Below are positions 7,412-16,069 of a stretch of 64,000 bases of DNA, piece after piece. The translations under genes and the position numbers were made by a program. Below the pieces are notes generated by a model, which did no database searches, was not told where the DNA came from, and saw nothing but the letters and a program-made list of their open reading frames with translations. Every line of letters starts with the position of its first letter. Positions within the stretch are counted from its first letter, which is position 1. Source of the stretch: a virus; the IMG/VR virus record IMGVR_UViG_3300020442_002661, positions 21,963 through 85,962 of that record; one strand, written 5' to 3'.

Positions 7412-9370
7412 CTAAATTCCTGCTAGAGCCTTAAGAGTTTCAACTGCCGCCATAGCCTTTTTGTCCTTTTCTAGCTCGGCTTGCCGTTTCATAAGCTCTT
7501 TTTTCAGCTCTGGGTCTTTAGTTGTGTTGGGGTCCTTCTTAATATCTTGAAGTGCCTTCAACTTCGCTTTCAGATCCTTATCATCTTTGGTATCTGTAGC
7601 ATATTCAATTTGCATATCGCCCTCACCTCTTACAGGTTTATCATATGATGGATCATCTGCTTTTGACAGGTCATCAACATCTTCTTCATCTAAATTGTAC
7701 TTTTTCATTATAGCATTGATTGTAGAAAACATTTTAGCTGTAATAGGACTCGTGCCTGTTTTGTTTGAAATAAAGTCTTCATGATCATCTCCATCCCAAC
7801 TTGTATCAAGCTCGTCTGTTGGATAACCTTTCATTTTGTTAAATGCTTCAACTTCATTTTCCTCAAAGGCATCTGCCGTAATACCTGAGTCCAATTTAGC
7901 ACGTATCCATCCTTGTGCTAGATCATCGCCATTTGTTCCTTTGTATTGGTTAAATTTTTCGAACCAATCTTGTACTTCTATTTGGCCTTGTTTCATTGCG
8001 CCTTCTTGAACCGCATCCATAGGAATCATTACTTCTTCATATTTTTGCATAATACGTTCAATAAAGTCTTTTGCAGATTCGATCTTATCTTCACCGTAGT
8101 CTTTTTCGACTGCTGTCAGCACTGCTGTTTCGCCTTTTGGAAACTTGCCAGTTTCTCTATCAAACATTGTTAGAATAAATTCAGTCATTGGTAGTTTTGG
8201 CTTTTCAGCTTTTGGGTTACCGTCCATTTTAGATAGCGCACCGTCTGGACCAATTTTTACATCCATTGGTCCGTCCATGTCGTCATGCTTTTCTGCAAAC
8301 TGTCCCATCATTTTTTCAAATGCATATTCTATATCATCTGTTGTAGGAATATCTACAGATTCACTCTCTGATCTTTCAGCTACAGTATCTTTATCGCCTT
8401 CACCTAATAAATCTTCCGGACCTAGTTCTACTGCTTTTGTTGCTTCACTTACTAACTTATAGATATAAGGAAATACATCTTTTAGTTCTTCGTTAAACTG
8501 ACGAATTGTAAGTTGGTCAATCCAATCACCTGCAACATCTTCTGGTACTTCTTGTAGATCAGTTTTTACAAAGTTTCTAAATGCTTCTGTGTAATAACCT
8601 TTACGCTGTAGTCTCATTACACTGTCTTTTACTAGATCAATACGTTCATTTACAATATCCATATAACCTAACAAGCCCTCGGCCATGACTCCGCTTCTTG
8701 CCATATATGTTTTAAATTTACGTAGTTTGTTTAATTCTTCTGAAAGACCTAATACGTGCTTACCAAAATCATCGTATTGGTTTCCGCCTTCTGCAACATG
8801 ACGTGCCATTGCTCTTGCACCATTTAGATGTTTGTAAGGATACTTAAATCTTTCACCATCTTTATTTTCAATATAAATGGCGCCAATTTTTTGTGTTCTG
8901 TTTTCACTGACGCTTTCTGTATGTTTTATTACAATACGAGCTGAGTCAATGTCTTGATAACTTAGCCTTGATGTACCGTATAATTTAGATTCTGTCATGG
9001 TATTGTCTCCGGTATTTTTTGCTAAAAATTTATAATCTCTTCTATTTAAGTTTGACTTTTGAATATCTCTGACGTCAAAGTTTAGCAGTCTTTTTCTAGC
9101 AAATGTACGTAGCTCTTTCAAAAAATCATACCAGTGTTTCTTTGTTGCTGGTTGATCGTTATCAAACAAAGCGTCACTATACATTACGCTAATTTTATCA
9201 TCGTCTAAACTTACACTAACTTTTGAGTCTTTATTGTACTCAAATTCATAAAAACGTGATTCGCTAGGTACGTTTGTAACTTGACCCTGCTCATTGCCAA
9301 TGGTCATACGCTTAAACCTACCACGTAGTTTAGAAAATAATTCTTCGCCTATTTTATCCAAGTCTTTCAT
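7412..9370 (-). CDS. Hypothetical 652-aa protein between gp17 and gp32
   Basis: I do not recognise the family. The frame is open to a TTG at 9385, but the ATG at 9370 (MKDLDKIGEELF) is preferred because a GATAAATA late promoter ends 5 nt upstream of it. The N-terminal 200 residues are mixed alpha/beta with many charged residues; the centre is helical. A long acidic low-complexity region (about 330-420) and a Lys/Asp/Glu-rich coiled C-terminus (DPELKKELMKRQAELEKD) follow. No enzyme motif or signal peptide is seen. The late promoter and the position just after the terminase gene suggest a virion or head-morphogenesis role such as scaffold or internal protein. Confidence 0.55.
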   Translation of the reverse strand: MKDLDKIGEELFSKLRGRFKRMTIGNEQGQVTNVPSESRFYEFEYNKDSKVSVSLDDDKISVMYSDALFDNDQPATKKHWYDFLKELRTFARKRLLNFDVRDIQKSNLNRRDYKFLAKNTGDNTMTESKLYGTSRLSYQDIDSARIVIKHTESVSENRTQKIGAIYIENKDGERFKYPYKHLNGARAMARHVAEGGNQYDDFGKHVLGLSEELNKLRKFKTYMARSGVMAEGLLGYMDIVNERIDLVKDSVMRLQRKGYYTEAFRNFVKTDLQEVPEDVAGDWIDQLTIRQFNEELKDVFPYIYKLVSEATKAVELGPEDLLGEGDKDTVAERSESESVDIPTTDDIEYAFEKMMGQFAEKHDDMDGPMDVKIGPDGALSKMDGNPKAEKPKLPMTEFILTMFDRETGKFPKGETAVLTAVEKDYGEDKIESAKDFIERIMQKYEEVMIPMDAVQEGAMKQGQIEVQDWFEKFNQYKGTNGDDLAQGWIRAKLDSGITADAFEENEVEAFNKMKGYPTDELDTSWDGDDHEDFISNKTGTSPITAKMFSTINAIMKKYNLDEEDVDDLSKADDPSYDKPVRGEGDMQIEYATDTKDDKDLKAKLKALQDIKKDPNTTKDPELKKELMKRQAELEKDKKAMAAVETLKALAGI

Positions 9371-9375
9371 ATTAG

Positions 9376-9383
9376 TATTTATC
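9376..9383 (-). promoter_or_regulatory. T4-type late promoter GATAAATA
   Basis: The octamer overlaps the gp17 stop codon and ends 5 nt before the ATG at 9370 (GATAAATA-CTAAT-ATG). There is no Shine-Dalgarno between, so a leaderless message is predicted. Confidence 0.75.
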
Positions 9384-10962
9384 AATAGTTGCTACTTATG
9401 AAGATAGGCATCGGCGGCTCATAATCTTCATCAGTTTCTGCCTGATTGAAGGTATTATACACCCTAGGATCCCAATCTTTGAGTACGCTCATCATTCTAA
9501 TTGCTAACAGTGTTGCACTAATAAGATCGTCTGTAGTTCCTACTTTTGCATTATAACTGCTTCCTGTAGCAACAAAGTTTTTAAGTTCTGATATAAGTGC
9601 ATTTGAATTTACTATCATTTTATCACTTTCGATCATACTTTTTAACCTGCTACATGCTGTAACTTTTGTGCTGTGTGTTGTATTAAATCCTTTGCGGAAC
9701 TTGCGTACATGTCCTTTACGAATTGGTTCACTTACAAACAAGCCCGGTATATTTTCTTCACCAAAGTCGTTGATAACAATAAGTGCCGCTTCACCTAGTC
9801 CGTTGTTCTCAACACTCCAGTAAATACTTTGTGGTGAATTAGTTGTGCTTTCAATATACTTACAAATATCTGCAAGCACACGTATTTGTCCTGGTATAGC
9901 TGTTTGGTTGTGTCGCCATTCTGCAACTTGTGTATAACTAGGTAGTTCAAATACTTGAATAGCACTGTAGTCTCCACCTGTGCCCATACTAGGATCAAGT
10001 GCTACAGCATAGGTAAATTCTGATGTTGGCTTTTTATACCAACGAGTTTGCCCCATGTTTATTACAGGTTGTATTCCTTCTAACACTGATAATTTTATAC
10101 TGTTGATAAGTGTTTCATCAAATACTAGGAATTCACAACCATATTCTCTTCTAAATTTTTCTTCACCAATACGTCCAATTTCATCATCTTTCCATTGTTC
10201 ATCTCTATCTGGATGTTCATCCCAACTAGCTCTAAAACTGTGAAAGCCGTTTATACCTACATCTTGCTCATTACCGTTAGCATCAAACTTTTCTTCTGCT
10301 TGTTTCCAAATAGTTGCAAATGTATCTTCGTCTGAATTAGGTGTGCTTGTAATAATAGCACGACCACCTGTTGCTAGTGTAGGTGATATTGATGTCCAAA
10401 ATTCATCTGCAATCGTAGGTTGTACAAACGCAAACTCATCACAATATAATAATGATATAGACATACCTCTACCAGTATTTCCAGTAGTTGTAGCACTCAT
10501 AATCCTGCTACCATTTTCAAATTCTATACTACCTTTGTTATAACTTGTTACACCTGCTCTTATAAAGTCAGGACAAGTTTCATACACATATCTAATACGT
10601 GTCATAATTTCCTGTGCGCCTGTATACTTGTGTGCCGCAATAAGCACAGTTTGATCTGGATTAAACATTGCATACCAAGCTAGGTAGATTGCCGCACAGG
10701 TAGTTTTTCCTGTTTGTCTTGGCATCATATTAATATTAAATCTATATGTATGATAACTATGCATCAATCTAAGTTGATACTCATAAGGTTTAAATAATAA
10801 TTTACCTTCTACAGGATGCTGTATGTATGCAAAGTGTTCAGCAAAATATAGATACCCTTTATCGGGATCCATACATTTAGATAAATGCTGTATTTGTTCT
10901 TCTGTGAATGTTTCTCGTGTATTGGCTTTTTTGGTTAATACACCGTCTAAACTCTTACTCAT
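9382..10962 (-). CDS. 17: gp17 terminase large subunit
   Basis: This 526-aa protein is the ATP-driven DNA packaging motor and head-filling nuclease. The Walker A-like loop is PRQTGKTT, the Walker B strand plus catalytic Glu is LLYCDEFAF, and a coupling segment reads IITSTPNS. The C-terminal RNase H-like nuclease shows the three acidic positions in order: ALDPSMGTGGDYSA, SVENNGLG and DDLISATLLA. T4 gp17 has 610 aa; this one lacks extra N-terminal residues. A late-type motif (core TAAATA) ends 5 nt before the ATG, and a strong hairpin terminator separates it from the preceding gene. The small subunit gene (gp16) is 1.3 kb upstream with two unknown genes between. Confidence 0.95.
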   Translation of the reverse strand: MSKSLDGVLTKKANTRETFTEEQIQHLSKCMDPDKGYLYFAEHFAYIQHPVEGKLLFKPYEYQLRLMHSYHTYRFNINMMPRQTGKTTCAAIYLAWYAMFNPDQTVLIAAHKYTGAQEIMTRIRYVYETCPDFIRAGVTSYNKGSIEFENGSRIMSATTTGNTGRGMSISLLYCDEFAFVQPTIADEFWTSISPTLATGGRAIITSTPNSDEDTFATIWKQAEEKFDANGNEQDVGINGFHSFRASWDEHPDRDEQWKDDEIGRIGEEKFRREYGCEFLVFDETLINSIKLSVLEGIQPVINMGQTRWYKKPTSEFTYAVALDPSMGTGGDYSAIQVFELPSYTQVAEWRHNQTAIPGQIRVLADICKYIESTTNSPQSIYWSVENNGLGEAALIVINDFGEENIPGLFVSEPIRKGHVRKFRKGFNTTHSTKVTACSRLKSMIESDKMIVNSNALISELKNFVATGSSYNAKVGTTDDLISATLLAIRMMSVLKDWDPRVYNTFNQAETDEDYEPPMPIFISSNY

Positions 10963-10967
10963 GGAAA

Positions 10968-10975
10968 TATTTAGT
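10968..10975 (-). promoter_or_regulatory. Late promoter-like ACTAAATA before gp17
   Basis: The conserved TAAATA core ends 5 nt before the gp17 ATG (TAAATA-TTTCC-ATG). The first two bases differ from the consensus, so it may be weaker than its neighbours. Confidence 0.55.
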
Positions 10976-10976
10976 C

Positions 10977-11003
10977 AAGAAAATAGGGCCCGTAGGCCCT
11001 ATT
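10977..11003 (-). terminator. Hairpin terminator upstream of gp17
   Basis: AATAGGGCC and GGCCCTATT form a 9-bp stem with a 4-nt loop, followed on the minus strand by TTTTC. It lies just after the stop of the gene at 11012 and before the gp17 promoter. Confidence 0.8.
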
Positions 11004-11011
11004 GAATTTGT

Positions 11012-11650
11012 TTAACCGCAGTGTGCGGCAAATAATTTTTCGAATTTACCTTTATCGCAACCGTATTCGTCTTGTACTTTCTTAAACATTTCATGTTTAG
11101 CACAACCGCTTGCGTAAAGTTTTTTCATCTCGCCTACACAGCCTGCTTCGTCAAAGTCTGCATCTGCTGGTGCCATTTTTTCTGCTAGTGCTTTGGCTAA
11201 TTCGCTTCTAAGCTCATCTTCCATTGCCATTGCATTGTCACCTCTGTTTGCGGCTTTGTATTGATTTTTCTCTCTATTAGCACCGCCTGAAAGATCTTTT
11301 GTCATATAGTGTTGATCTTTGTAATCTTCGTCTGGTGAATTATCCCATTCTTCTTTTGACTCTTCGTCACCCATCAAATCTTTTTTCATATCCATAGGTG
11401 GTTTTGGTCCAACAATAGCTTTTAGTTTGCTCATTGGTGGATTAATCATATCCATATCAACTGGCTTAGCATCTGGTGCTCCACCGCCTTGCATAATTTT
11501 TAACAAACTTGCAACTTCACTAGCACTGTCACCTGACATACTGATGTTCATTGATGCACCTTCGTCAATGCGTTTTACTTCTGCCGGAGTTGGATCTGTT
11601 GTTTCATCAATTCTATCTAACTCGGCTAATTTTTCAAGTAGTTCTTTCAT
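11012..11650 (-). CDS. Hypothetical acidic protein with Cys-containing C-terminus
   Basis: This 212-aa protein starts at the ATG at 11650, which has GGAGG 7 nt upstream; the open frame to 11734 lies inside the previous gene. The N-terminus is a predicted coiled-coil (MKELLEKLAELDRIDE) and the centre is disordered, with Met/Pro/Lys. The last 50 residues form a compact domain with three Cys and a His (GCVGEMKKLYASGC, then CDKGKFEKLFAAHC) that could bind a metal. I know no function. It lies between the genes for the two terminase subunits together with the 190-aa gene, so a link to packaging or head assembly is a guess from position. Confidence 0.55.
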   Translation of the reverse strand: MKELLEKLAELDRIDETTDPTPAEVKRIDEGASMNISMSGDSASEVASLLKIMQGGGAPDAKPVDMDMINPPMSKLKAIVGPKPPMDMKKDLMGDEESKEEWDNSPDEDYKDQHYMTKDLSGGANREKNQYKAANRGDNAMAMEDELRSELAKALAEKMAPADADFDEAGCVGEMKKLYASGCAKHEMFKKVQDEYGCDKGKFEKLFAAHCG

Positions 11651-11651
11651 A

Positions 11652-12224
11652 TTAGCCTCCAATAACTGCTTTTGTGTTTTCGCTGGCATCGATGTCTTTG
11701 CTTTCACCTTTTGGTGCGCCTTCTTGAGGATCAATGTTTCTTTCTTTACGAGCTGTTTCTAACTCTTTTAAAAGATCCATTACTCTGTTGCCAGCAACTT
11801 TATCTTGTGCGTCTGGATCTGCTTGTTCCATTTCCTCTGTTTCTAATTTAGTTTCATATGGTTCGCTAGGCTGTTTTGCATAGTTGTCATCTGCTCTATC
11901 ATCATTCATGTTACGCACAATTACATGACTTGGTTCACATGGGCAACATTTTTCAATGTAATCTTCTAGCATCTGGGGGGTAGTTGGATAGTTTAAAGAT
12001 ACTTCGTAATATGTTACTTCCATGTTTTGTAGTTGAGGGAAATCTAAAGGACGTTCTTGAATTGGTGTTTTCTTACCTGCTGACATTTCTACAATATCAA
12101 ATTTTTTCAAACATGTTTCTAAATGATCTACAAAGCCTTCTGCAAGATCACCTGCTACACCTATTTGAAATTGGTATACCTTATTGTTATAAACTTCATT
12201 TAATACTTCTGTAAATTTACCCAT
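11652..12224 (-). CDS. Hypothetical 190-aa protein between gp16 and gp17
   Basis: The family is not recognised. Residues 1-115 look like a folded domain with beta strands and a CCPCEP segment (residues about 93-98). The remaining 75 residues are charged and probably disordered (TKLETEEMEQADPD, then KELETARKERNIDP). The start at 12224 has a GAGGAAG Shine-Dalgarno and a GATAAATA late promoter overlapping the end of gp16, 21 nt upstream. It ends one base before the next gene's start, so the pair is transcribed together. Late expression suggests a virion or assembly role. Confidence 0.55.
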   Translation of the reverse strand: MGKFTEVLNEVYNNKVYQFQIGVAGDLAEGFVDHLETCLKKFDIVEMSAGKKTPIQERPLDFPQLQNMEVTYYEVSLNYPTTPQMLEDYIEKCCPCEPSHVIVRNMNDDRADDNYAKQPSEPYETKLETEEMEQADPDAQDKVAGNRVMDLLKELETARKERNIDPQEGAPKGESKDIDASENTKAVIGG

Positions 12225-12244
12225 AGTTTTCTTCCTCTATATAA

Positions 12245-12748
12245 CTATTTATCCTCTGACATGCCTTTTAGCTTGGCAATTAAGGAGTTTCTATCTGTAA
12301 CAATAGCACCTTGTCCAGTTATCATTTCGCCTGAATCGCCATTGTCTTTGTCTTGTTTTTCTTTTTTAAGTTGCAATTCAATCATTTTAAGTTTCTTATC
12401 CATCTTTGCAACTTTAGCATCTAAACTAGTTTTAAGCATAGAACCAGCAACTTCAAACACCCTGCCTGAATAACGGCTTTCTACGTTCATACCCAGATCC
12501 ATCAAATCTTCATAACTTTGTAAAGCACGATCTGCTATGTCTTCTAGTTCTGTATCTGCTTTTTCACCCAAGCCTTTTACTTGTGGTAGGGCGGCCGCAA
12601 TTTTATCAAATTCAGCCATATCACGAAAAGTATCTTGCTGAGTAGCTACTGCTTTTGTTTTTTCTTTTTTGACTTCTTGAGACTTTGCATCACTAATAAT
12701 TTCTTGTGAATCTGGCATGTCTAATAGGTCTTGCAATTTCTTTGTCAT
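12245..12748 (-). CDS. 16: gp16 terminase small subunit
   Basis: The 167-aa protein matches the marine T4-like terminase small subunit. A disordered N-terminus is followed by central helices (YEDLMDLGMNVESRYSGRVFEVAG), then a Lys-rich coiled-coil (KVAKMDKKLKMIELQLKKEK) and a short C-terminal tail (DRNSLIAKLKG). T4 gp16 has 164 aa. It forms rings that recognise concatemeric DNA and stimulate gp17 ATPase. A weak late-like GCTAAATA (12775-12782) lies 26 nt upstream of the ATG, inside the end of the methyltransferase gene. The call rests on the helix pattern and conserved segments I recall, plus position near gp17. Confidence 0.8.
   Translation of the reverse strand: MTKKLQDLLDMPDSQEIISDAKSQEVKKEKTKAVATQQDTFRDMAEFDKIAAALPQVKGLGEKADTELEDIADRALQSYEDLMDLGMNVESRYSGRVFEVAGSMLKTSLDAKVAKMDKKLKMIELQLKKEKQDKDNGDSGEMITGQGAIVTDRNSLIAKLKGMSEDK
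12246..12253 (-). promoter_or_regulatory. T4-type late promoter GATAAATA
   Basis: It overlaps the gp16 stop codon and stands 21 nt before the ATG at 12224, with a GAGGAAG ribosome site between, so this one gives a short normal leader. Confidence 0.65.
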
Positions 12749-12763
12749 TATATACTACTTTAA

Positions 12764-13381
12764 CTATCTTAATGTATTTAGCCATTGTTCTTTGGTAATA
12801 TGAAAATACCAGGCTCTATATGGTTTGCCTAATCCTTCAGTAATTCTGGGATTAAACCAAAACGGACCTAAGCCTGCACTAGTCAACGGTCCATTTTTTC
12901 CTGAATGGTTACACTTAATATAAATCTCGTTAAAATATTGAAATGCATCTTCACAGAAAAAATCCCAATTAAAATGTGTGCCAGGCTTCAATGATTCCCT
13001 ATCAAATTCAGTACGCTGTGCTAACAATATATCATACTTGCCAGGCCAGTCAGTTGGTTTATTGTTTTCTATATACAGTTCATATCTTTTTAATTTAATT
13101 AAATTACAGCATCTTGTAAACAAAGGTTCATTATAAATTGCTTCTTTAATATCTGTTGCTTCAACGTGTATACCTTTTTGTTGTAATTGAAAACATGTCA
13201 TACCTACACCTGTTCCTATGTCTAGTGCAGTTTTTTTATTTGACCAATCTATTTTATCAAGGTAATATTCTTTTTCACTCCAATGTTTGTCCCATTCTCT
13301 GATATATTTTGCTCCCCTATGTTTTTTAGGAAAGTCATACATTATATCAAACATCTTTTCTTTGTATTCTAATGCGTTCAT
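12764..13381 (-). CDS. SAM-dependent methyltransferase inserted among head genes
   Basis: This 205-aa protein has a class I SAM motif (ALDIGTGVGMTCFQL, near 52-66) and an acidic strand-2 end (VEATDIKEA). No extra domain is visible. It overlaps the gp4 start region upstream by 4 nt and precedes gp16, so it lies inside a conserved head/packaging block where T4 has no such gene. It is probably cargo acquired later and carried with late genes. A protein, sugar or small molecule could be the target; nothing in the sequence decides this. Confidence 0.7.
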   Translation of the reverse strand: MNALEYKEKMFDIMYDFPKKHRGAKYIREWDKHWSEKEYYLDKIDWSNKKTALDIGTGVGMTCFQLQQKGIHVEATDIKEAIYNEPLFTRCCNLIKLKRYELYIENNKPTDWPGKYDILLAQRTEFDRESLKPGTHFNWDFFCEDAFQYFNEIYIKCNHSGKNGPLTSAGLGPFWFNPRITEGLGKPYRAWYFHITKEQWLNTLR

Positions 13382-13818
13382 CTTTTCCGCCTTCCATTAT
13401 GGAAAATATCTTGCTCGTTAATAATTCTAAATCTTATGCCTCGTTGTTTGCACCATTTGCTCGCCGCTTCCCACTTTGCTTGGTTAACAACATAAGCCGC
13501 TTGGTTGTGTCTTGAACGCCCTACTTTTTCTCTTAATGTTTGGTTTGCTGGTTTTACTTCTATAAGTTCAACATGTTGCTTACTTTTTTTGTCGGCATAC
13601 ACAATAAAGAAGTCAGGAACATAAATTGTATGCTTACCTGTCAAAGGATTTCTATATGGAATTTTTATTGATTCACTTGCCCATTTACTAACACTAGGAT
13701 GGTTATCTAAAAACTGCATGAAAGTAAATTCCCAACTGGATCTATATGTAGGAGTTCTATTACCTAGAAATTTATCTGGATTTTTTAGTTCGAATTTTCC
13801 TTGTGCAAATCTAGGCAT
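13378..13818 (-). CDS. 4: gp4 head completion protein
   Basis: The 146-aa protein matches T4 gp4 (150 aa) in length and order. TYRSSWEFTFMQFLDNHPSVSKWASE parallels the T4 start region, and PYRNPLTGKHTIYVPDFFI is followed by HVELIEVKPANQ, a nuclease-like D/ExK pattern (D, then E-x-K). The end reads KWCKQRGIRFRIINE. gp4 is needed to finish the packaged head before tail joining and has a fold related to restriction-type endonucleases. The start follows the preceding gene's stop directly, with a 4-nt overlap at its own end. Confidence 0.85.
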   Translation of the reverse strand: MPRFAQGKFELKNPDKFLGNRTPTYRSSWEFTFMQFLDNHPSVSKWASESIKIPYRNPLTGKHTIYVPDFFIVYADKKSKQHVELIEVKPANQTLREKVGRSRHNQAAYVVNQAKWEAASKWCKQRGIRFRIINEQDIFHNGRRKR

Positions 13819-13819
13819 G

Positions 13820-14179
13820 TCATGCTACTATATTTCTTAGCTCTACACGATTTGCAGTATCAATTTTAAAACCTATTATACTATTTTTTGATCTGTTGTA
13901 ATTCAAAACTTCTGCTACAAGTCCACTAATTTGAACATCGTCTAAGCCTTTAAGTGTATCAAGCAGTGTAAATATTTCTACATTATCAATTATGGATTGT
14001 TGTATGAGTACTGTAGCAACATTAGCCGCGCTTATATCGTCAAATCCTCTTTTTTCAAAAAACCCTACAACAGCATCTATCTTGTTTGAAGATACACTTA
14101 TTTTTTCTGTAAAATATTTGTTGTAAAATTCTTTTACTTCTTCTCCACTATCTATTGGTTTAATTTTAAACTCGCTCAT
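13820..14179 (-). CDS. Small hypothetical protein between gp4 and baseplate gene
   Basis: This 119-aa helical protein has no motif I can assign. It overlaps the upstream tail-tube-like baseplate gene by 4 nt (ATGA type) and ends 1 nt before gp4, so all three are co-translated. The C-terminal segment (VLNYNRSKNSIIGFK, then ELRNIVA) looks conserved-type. In T4-like phages this position can hold small baseplate or tail assembly factors; I cannot tell which. Confidence is for being a real gene, not for its role. Confidence 0.6.
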   Translation of the reverse strand: MSEFKIKPIDSGEEVKEFYNKYFTEKISVSSNKIDAVVGFFEKRGFDDISAANVATVLIQQSIIDNVEIFTLLDTLKGLDDVQISGLVAEVLNYNRSKNSIIGFKIDTANRVELRNIVA

Positions 14180-15345
14180 ATTTGATCGTTACCTCCAAGA
14201 ATGTCTGACCTTAGTGTATTAGAACTAGGTGCGTTACCTTGTAGTTGTAAAATTTTATCTTGGTATACTGTGCTTGTGTTATTAACATTTCCACCGTTAG
14301 TTGTTGTTACTGACGCATTGCCACCATTACCTGTTTGTTTAGGGAAGTTGACATCACTCAGTCCGCCTACAGCTTCTTTTGTAATATTACCTAAAGCACT
14401 TTTTATAATACTGTATCCTTCTTGACGTAAACCTTCTTTTGTAAGTGCTTTTGCATTTTTGTAAGTATTAAAAACTGTTAATGCTGTGCCTAAATTAAAT
14501 TGACCGCCTGCAATGTCGCCAATAATATCACTTATACCTCCAACAACACCTCCTTGTCCAAGTAGTGATGTTGTGCCACCACCACCCAATGATAGTGGGC
14601 TTGGTGTAGAATCATAATGTATAGTTCCAAATCCTGCAGGATTATCTTCACCTACTGGTCCTCTACTATAGAATACAGTTTCATATGCTACTGTCATTTG
14701 GTTTTGTGTAACTTCACTACCTGCATTAGAATCCATTTGATCATGTGTAAGTCCTGTAACAAGAGGATTTACAAGTGTGTATGCAATATATTCTTTTCTT
14801 GCCATTTGATAGATTGTAATTTTATTAAAGAATGGTTCTGTGTGATCGTTATCTAAACCATACCTATAATTTTGTGATGCAGGTGTACCATATGTGTTAC
14901 GAGGTGCATAAGGAGGACTTACTCCGCCTGTGTTGTAATTTCCATCTCTATAATAATATCTATAATAGGCTTCCATTAATGTAGTTGTCAATCCTAAATT
15001 ATCATCATGAAATGTTATGTTGACAGGATCATATTCCAATGTTGTTTGTAAATTCTTTTTTCTATTGTACATGTTTTTTGTTACAGTTTGTACAGAAAAT
15101 TTTGGTAAGTCGACTGCCTTCACAAGCATGTTTAATTCAAGTTTATGACGTTGATCTAATTGAGGCATAACTTTTTGTGCTGATGCACTCAATTCAAATA
15201 CAGTGTAAAAGAGAAATTTTGATTTAGGTGAAAGTCTAAATCCGTCGTCGTTAAACAAACGTGCGGCATGTTGATAATCTTTTAGATTACCGCCAGGATT
15301 AAGAGCGCCTTGGAATACGTTATTTAGAAAACCTTTGAACTTCAT
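14176..15345 (-). CDS. Baseplate tail-tube initiator/cap-like protein (gp48/gp54 type)
   Basis: This 389-aa protein starts at 15345 (MKFKGFLNNVFQG), because a GATAAATA late promoter ends 5 nt upstream; the open frame reaches 15405. Residues of about 30-130 resemble a tail-tube fold: 'R.SPKSKFLFYTVFEL', then ELNMLVKAVDLPKF, then NITFHDDNLGL. T4 gp54 and gp48 carry such tube-like domains at the baseplate top, where tube and sheath growth begin. The C-terminal 150 residues are Gly/Ser/Asn-rich and probably disordered. It cannot be assigned to gp48 or gp54 alone. Next upstream is the tail tube gene gp19. Confidence 0.65.
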   Translation of the reverse strand: MKFKGFLNNVFQGALNPGGNLKDYQHAARLFNDDGFRLSPKSKFLFYTVFELSASAQKVMPQLDQRHKLELNMLVKAVDLPKFSVQTVTKNMYNRKKNLQTTLEYDPVNITFHDDNLGLTTTLMEAYYRYYYRDGNYNTGGVSPPYAPRNTYGTPASQNYRYGLDNDHTEPFFNKITIYQMARKEYIAYTLVNPLVTGLTHDQMDSNAGSEVTQNQMTVAYETVFYSRGPVGEDNPAGFGTIHYDSTPSPLSLGGGGTTSLLGQGGVVGGISDIIGDIAGGQFNLGTALTVFNTYKNAKALTKEGLRQEGYSIIKSALGNITKEAVGGLSDVNFPKQTGNGGNASVTTTNGGNVNNTSTVYQDKILQLQGNAPSSNTLRSDILGGNDQI

Positions 15346-15350
15346 ACTAA

Positions 15351-15358
15351 TATTTATC
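15351..15358 (-). promoter_or_regulatory. T4-type late promoter GATAAATA
   Basis: It ends 5 nt before the ATG at 15345 (GATAAATA-TTAGT-ATG), without a Shine-Dalgarno between, which predicts a leaderless message. Confidence 0.75.
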
Positions 15359-15380
15359 CTGGAGAGAAAAGTGCGTATAA

Positions 15381-15410
15381 AAAGAAAAAGGGTGACCGAA
15401 GCCACCCTTT
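15381..15410 (-). terminator. Terminator after gp19 with UUCG tetraloop
   Basis: On the minus strand AAAGGGTGGC-TTCG-GTCACCCTTT forms a stem closed by a C-G pair over TTCG and ends in TTTTTCTTTTT. This is a classical stable tetraloop terminator between gp19 and the baseplate gene. Confidence 0.85.
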
Positions 15411-15436
15411 AAAATCTATGGCAATTTGTTTAGGTA

Positions 15437-16069
15437 TTAGCCAATACCGCCGCCACCAGTAACTAGACTGTTAAGCGTTCTACCAACTGCTGTACCAATT
15501 CCTTCACCTTGTGGTGATTGAACAGCATTATCAAATCTAATTGATAGTGTAATTGATACTGGGTCGTTTGCACTATAAGTTAATTGGTTATAGTTTGCGT
15601 TTTGAATGAAACAACCGTATAATTCGAATGTTTCTAAAATGTTTGGTGTGTTTGCACCATTACCACCATCTAGTACTTCAATTCTTGTTGTAAATTTATA
15701 ATCAATACCAGATGCCGCAGTTGACATTTCAAAGAAGTCAAACTGTTTCTGAAGTTGTTCACCAACAAGTTTTTGAACACTGTTGTTTACATCTTCACGT
15801 AAGTTTAGTGTAATAGGTTCAAATGTATGTCTACCTGCTAGATAAGCACGTGAGTTATACACTGGAATCTCTACTTCCTCAAATGTAACACTTGGGCGTG
15901 TCACATCCATAACTTGCTTGGTTAATTCTGTTGTTGGTGTTGATACACCAAAGTTCTCTAGCATCACTCTAAAGCGATACTGTAGTTTTGGCATCAACAT
16001 ACCTTGGGTTGATGCACTACTGTCAGATGCTAAAGGAACTGTAATTTTTGATAATGTTGAAATTGCCAT
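15437..16069 (-). CDS. 19: gp19 tail tube protein
   Basis: This 210-aa protein has the T4 gp19 tail-tube order. It has an N-terminal strand (PKLQYRFRVMLENFG), then VTRPSVTFEEVEIPVYNSRAYLAGRHTFEPITL, which parallels the gp19 tube core, and a late beta hairpin (YGCFIQNANYNQLTYSAND). Hexamers stack into the inner tube through which DNA passes. T4 gp19 has 163 aa; the extra length is partly a Gly-rich C-terminus. A Shine-Dalgarno (AGGAGAAAC) and a GATAAATA late promoter precede it, and a UUCG terminator follows. Confidence 0.85.
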   Translation of the reverse strand: MAISTLSKITVPLASDSSASTQGMLMPKLQYRFRVMLENFGVSTPTTELTKQVMDVTRPSVTFEEVEIPVYNSRAYLAGRHTFEPITLNLREDVNNSVQKLVGEQLQKQFDFFEMSTAASGIDYKFTTRIEVLDGGNGANTPNILETFELYGCFIQNANYNQLTYSANDPVSITLSIRFDNAVQSPQGEGIGTAVGRTLNSLVTGGGGIG

